Assembly: GCF_021655555.1 (NCBI RefSeq)
Contig: NZ_AP023086.1
Coordinates: forward strand, 1,312,001 to 1,376,000
Length of the DNA stretch: 64,000 bases
Source of the DNA: Marinagarivorans cellulosilyticus
Lineage (GTDB): Bacteria > Pseudomonadota > Gammaproteobacteria > Pseudomonadales > Cellvibrionaceae
Direction of reading: 5' to 3'
The notes beneath the pieces were generated by a model. That model did not search any database. It saw only the letters and a list, made by a program, of their open reading frames with translations, and was not told where the DNA came from. A program made the translations under genes and the position numbers. Below are positions 62,301 to 64,000 of the stretch, in pieces (the stretch's first letter is position 1; the number at the start of each line of letters is the position of its first letter).

Positions 62301-64000
62301 CCGCGTGCATTGGTCAGCCAATTTCGATGAAATTCAAGATTTCGAACACGATATTCGCTTTGCCTTTTTGGGCTCAGGTTTAATCGATAATGACGATTTT
62401 GCAAATGCTAATACCACCTTGGGTAACCCTAAAGCTGGCTTGTCTGAAGATTTAGATGCGCTAGCGACGTATGTGACGTCTTTAGATAGCTTTGTATTTA
62501 GCCCGCACCGTAATGCTGATGGCAGCTTAACTTCGGCTGCGCAGGCGGGGAAAACTATTTTCCAAAACAAAGGCTGTGCCGATTGCCATGGCGGTGAAGC
62601 CTTTACTGATAGCGCTAACGGCAACCGTCACGATGTAGGTACAACAACGTTAGATTCCGGTTTGCGTTTGCACGGTGTTTTAAATGGTTTTGATACGCCT
62701 ACGCTACGAGGTGTTTGGGATACGGCGCCGTATTTACACGATGGCTCTGCTGCGACTTTAGCTGATGTATTAAATAATGCCGCGCACGGTGACAGCGCTA
62801 GTTTAAATAGCAGTGAGCGCGATCAATTGGTGGCGTACCTGTTGCAAATTGATGGTGAAGAACCTGCAGCTGCACCCATTGCTAATGCAGTAACGGTGAC
62901 ATCGTTAAACTTTGGTCAAACGGTAACAACAGGCAATATACCGCTCACATTAAATACCACATTAACGGGTATTCAAGAGGTGCAGTGGGTGGTTAATGAT
63001 ATGCCGCTTGCATCGGTTTCTAATGCACCTTATAGCACCACATGGGCGGCACAAAATGTTACCCCAGGTTTGCAGCGAGTCTATGCGCGAGTGGTTTACA
63101 ACAATGGATTAACAGCGACTTTATCGCCAGAAGTCACGATTAACTACCAGCCATCCGATGTTCCTGCGGAGCCAGTAAAGCCAACAGCGCCGTTAAGCGT
63201 AGAGCTGCGAGTCGAAATAGAAAGCTATTCGAATTACCACGATACATCGTCGGGCAATACCGGAGGCTCTAATACGGCTAGCTGTAACGAAGGCTTAGGT
63301 ACAGATGTAGATATTCATTCTGAAGGCAATATTTGTGCTGTTGGCTGGGTGAATACCGGCGAGTGGCTTGATTACATTATTGATGTGCCGCAAGCAGGCG
63401 AATACGAAGTTTCGTTTCGTTACTCAAATGGGAATTCTTCACCCGGAACTGTGGAGGTTCGCACTCAAAGTGGATCAACTGTCGAGACCTCAACAGCATT
63501 ATCGAATACTGGCGGCTGGGGTAATTACCAAACGTATTCTGAAAATAGTCAGCGTGTCACCTTAGCTAAAGGCATTCAAACTATTCGCATGTATGTCTTG
63601 AACGAAGGCTTTAATTTAGATTATTTTGATTTGAAAGCCGAATTTGATGGTGATAGTGCGGGTGATGAAAGCGGTGATAATGAAATCGTGAGTAGTGCTA
63701 GCAGCGAAAGCAGTAGCTCTGTTGTTAGCTCTAGTTCGAGCAGTGTTGGCTCTAGTAGTTCTATTGCGCAAAGTAACACTGCGTCCGGCTTTAAAGTGCA
63801 GGCAGAGGACTATACGAACGCCTCAGATACTACCCCAGAGAACAAAAGTAACCCCAATAATGCCTGCGTGTATCGCGGCTTCGGTGTTGATGTATCGGGT
63901 ACAGGTGATAGTGGCGGTGGTTGCCATGTCGGTTGGACGTCAAACGGAGAGTGGCTCGACTATGTAATTGATGTTCAGCAAGCTGGTCAGTACAAGTTGA
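59335..64000 (+). CDS. Giant secreted CBM6 di-heme cytochrome (partial, runs off the window)
   Basis: Open from the ATG at 59335 (AGGAG upstream) to the window end, at least 1555 aa. Signal peptide ends Thr-Ala-Gln-Ala near residue 28. An LVIVD-like propeller follows (Val-Tyr-Asp-Ile-Ser-Asp-Pro-Ala), then an Ig-like Big_5 domain (about 400-475) and a PKD domain (about 485-565). A YncE-like propeller spans about 570-920. Two cytochrome-c sites follow: Cys951-Ala-Thr-Cys-His955 and Cys1081-Ala-Asp-Cys-His1085. A beta domain leads to CBM6 (about 1291-1439), a poly-Ser linker (about 1453-1480) and a second CBM6 starting near 1486, cut at 64000. It looks like a carbohydrate-targeted electron-transfer or oxidase protein. 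Its partner could be an LPMO or similar oxidative enzyme elsewhere. Confidence 0.85.
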   Translation, partial: MGLARVIQRCAGICVLAVGAAPFTAQAALDFSSFTCDNPGEQLATLPNSNDRVMAYAYHNGYLISHDWGTGVMKNYDLENPRQPRQVGGDQTPGNAGHHHYMGVGTIIGFNWAGVNQTDLNDVPYFDRDSIVDGTDKAFMVGDASRGHHSELISFYPYGFGSVPTAYEFDHKPVMTIHDLRLPGNPKVGEIHVQDDLGFQGRVNMVGNLLIIRGDNLTGSGVGVYDISDPANPVLLDKIRDRSYPFGGQWAIGRAYDTMPMYKHYIVNAMNGDTGFQRSVDIIDYSDPTNLRHVSSADYSGPSLRYPNFKDDHMYVGEAKVDMRTFEEVESFPWAYGEYLMPIGNLLVAAGQYRMNTAGVYCNEREPDTRAPEVGWSNPRPNATNLHVKSRVGVMIHEILDIHTINEGNFQIRTSTGDVVPADVSWWSNQTINVTPREPLQPNATYQFFMRADGVKDVAGNGLAEDYSFYFSTGNQISSNEAPVINAVNVSSASVVTGDSVTLSIDASDDGDALTYDIDWGDDNVDRGLSNPEASHTYAASGIYFVNVEVFDANGGKSTKVVRIVVEAANVTRHLSSSTIVFDSNNNRVLNVNPDNNTITAVNASTGEKLFESAVGKDPRGIALDGAGNIWVTNHDDGTVSVLNSNGSLLKTIALHPGSKPVSILIAPNQLAGYVSAQGSGVIYKLNVANQSLVGALNVGAYPYAMAMTADSQTLLATRFISPQNEAQVYRVRTSDFTKEATIKISADTTSLDTSTSARGVVNYLMGIAIEPGTNIAWITGKKDNVFRGMALDGNFGNFQNSVRSVIAKIDLTTNTEVPNSKFDIDNAEIASAIAFSRGGEIAYVANQGNNRLSAYDVSTMQGIDLINMGLAPKGITVADNGDVFTHNFLSRSVSRLTLYTGSGGSLSAFDELSNTVTVSNELLPEVVLKGKRLFYDTSDTRIAMDGYLACATCHTDGGSDHRVYDFTDRGEGLRNTISLRGRAGTGHGRVHWSANFDEIQDFEHDIRFAFLGSGLIDNDDFANANTTLGNPKAGLSEDLDALATYVTSLDSFVFSPHRNADGSLTSAAQAGKTIFQNKGCADCHGGEAFTDSANGNRHDVGTTTLDSGLRLHGVLNGFDTPTLRGVWDTAPYLHDGSAATLADVLNNAAHGDSASLNSSERDQLVAYLLQIDGEEPAAAPIANAVTVTSLNFGQTVTTGNIPLTLNTTLTGIQEVQWVVNDMPLASVSNAPYSTTWAAQNVTPGLQRVYARVVYNNGLTATLSPEVTINYQPSDVPAEPVKPTAPLSVELRVEIESYSNYHDTSSGNTGGSNTASCNEGLGTDVDIHSEGNICAVGWVNTGEWLDYIIDVPQAGEYEVSFRYSNGNSSPGTVEVRTQSGSTVETSTALSNTGGWGNYQTYSENSQRVTLAKGIQTIRMYVLNEGFNLDYFDLKAEFDGDSAGDESGDNEIVSSASSESSSSVVSSSSSSVGSSSSIAQSNTASGFKVQAEDYTNASDTTPENKSNPNNACVYRGFGVDVSGTGDSGGGCHVGWTSNGEWLDYVIDVQQAGQYKL

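Overview
The window looks like a chromosomal segment from a marine, polysaccharide-degrading gammaproteobacterium, most like the Cellvibrionaceae (Saccharophagus, Teredinibacter, Cellvibrio). The grounds are long poly-serine linkers in secreted proteins, a GH6 cellulase domain, CBM6 modules on a secreted cytochrome, RTX-rich giant surface proteins, an aryl-polyene cluster and a VPEID-CTERM-type protein. This placement is inference from gene content; no rRNA, tRNA or CRISPR array was seen.

Layout. (1) 0-5.6 kb: the 3' end of an aryl-polyene (APE) pigment operon (MMPL exporter, DUF3261 lipoprotein, dehydratase, ketoreductase, ketosynthase), ending at a hairpin shared with a convergent PfkB-family sugar/nucleoside kinase. 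(2) 7-9.9 kb: a DUF1631 protein and a small beta-barrel, converging on a 17-bp perfect terminator stem. (3) 10-13.6 kb, minus strand: a three-gene secreted redox operon (heme-motif protein, di-heme poly-Ser lipoprotein, Tat-exported DUF1501 protein). (4) 14-34.5 kb: the centrepiece, two tandem copies of a two-gene unit. Each is an Ig-like plus autotransporter-type beta-barrel gene followed 1 nt later by a giant lipoprotein gene with RTX repeats (2446 and 3411 aa). The promoters and barrels are nearly identical between copies. The second giant lipoprotein also carries leucine-rich repeats and a complete GH6 cellulase domain with all three catalytic aspartates.

(5) 34.7-49.2 kb: an envelope region. 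It holds a small lipoprotein, a MarR regulator with an apparent frameshift, two DUF1254/DUF1214 paralogues of foreign-looking base composition, an outer-membrane transporter-like protein with a 13-G tract, several beta-barrels, a phospholipase-D lipoprotein, two SYLF-domain lipoproteins and a DUF3943 protein. The intergenic DNA here carries two MITE-like structured repeats and a short dispersed palindromic motif. (6) 49.2-49.8 kb: an IS200/IS605-type element. (7) 50.2-64 kb: a di-heme DUF1111 lipoprotein, a VPEID-CTERM protein, a 1736-aa hybrid sensor kinase ending in GGDEF, and a giant secreted protein (cut by the window end) with beta-propeller, PKD, two heme-c sites and two CBM6 modules.

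How it may fit together (inference): the barrel/giant-lipoprotein pairs could display Ca2+-folded cellulose-attacking proteins on the cell surface. The CBM6-cytochrome and di-heme proteins could supply surface redox chemistry on polysaccharides. The propeller-sensor kinase with a diguanylate-cyclase output could couple substrate sensing to c-di-GMP-controlled attachment.
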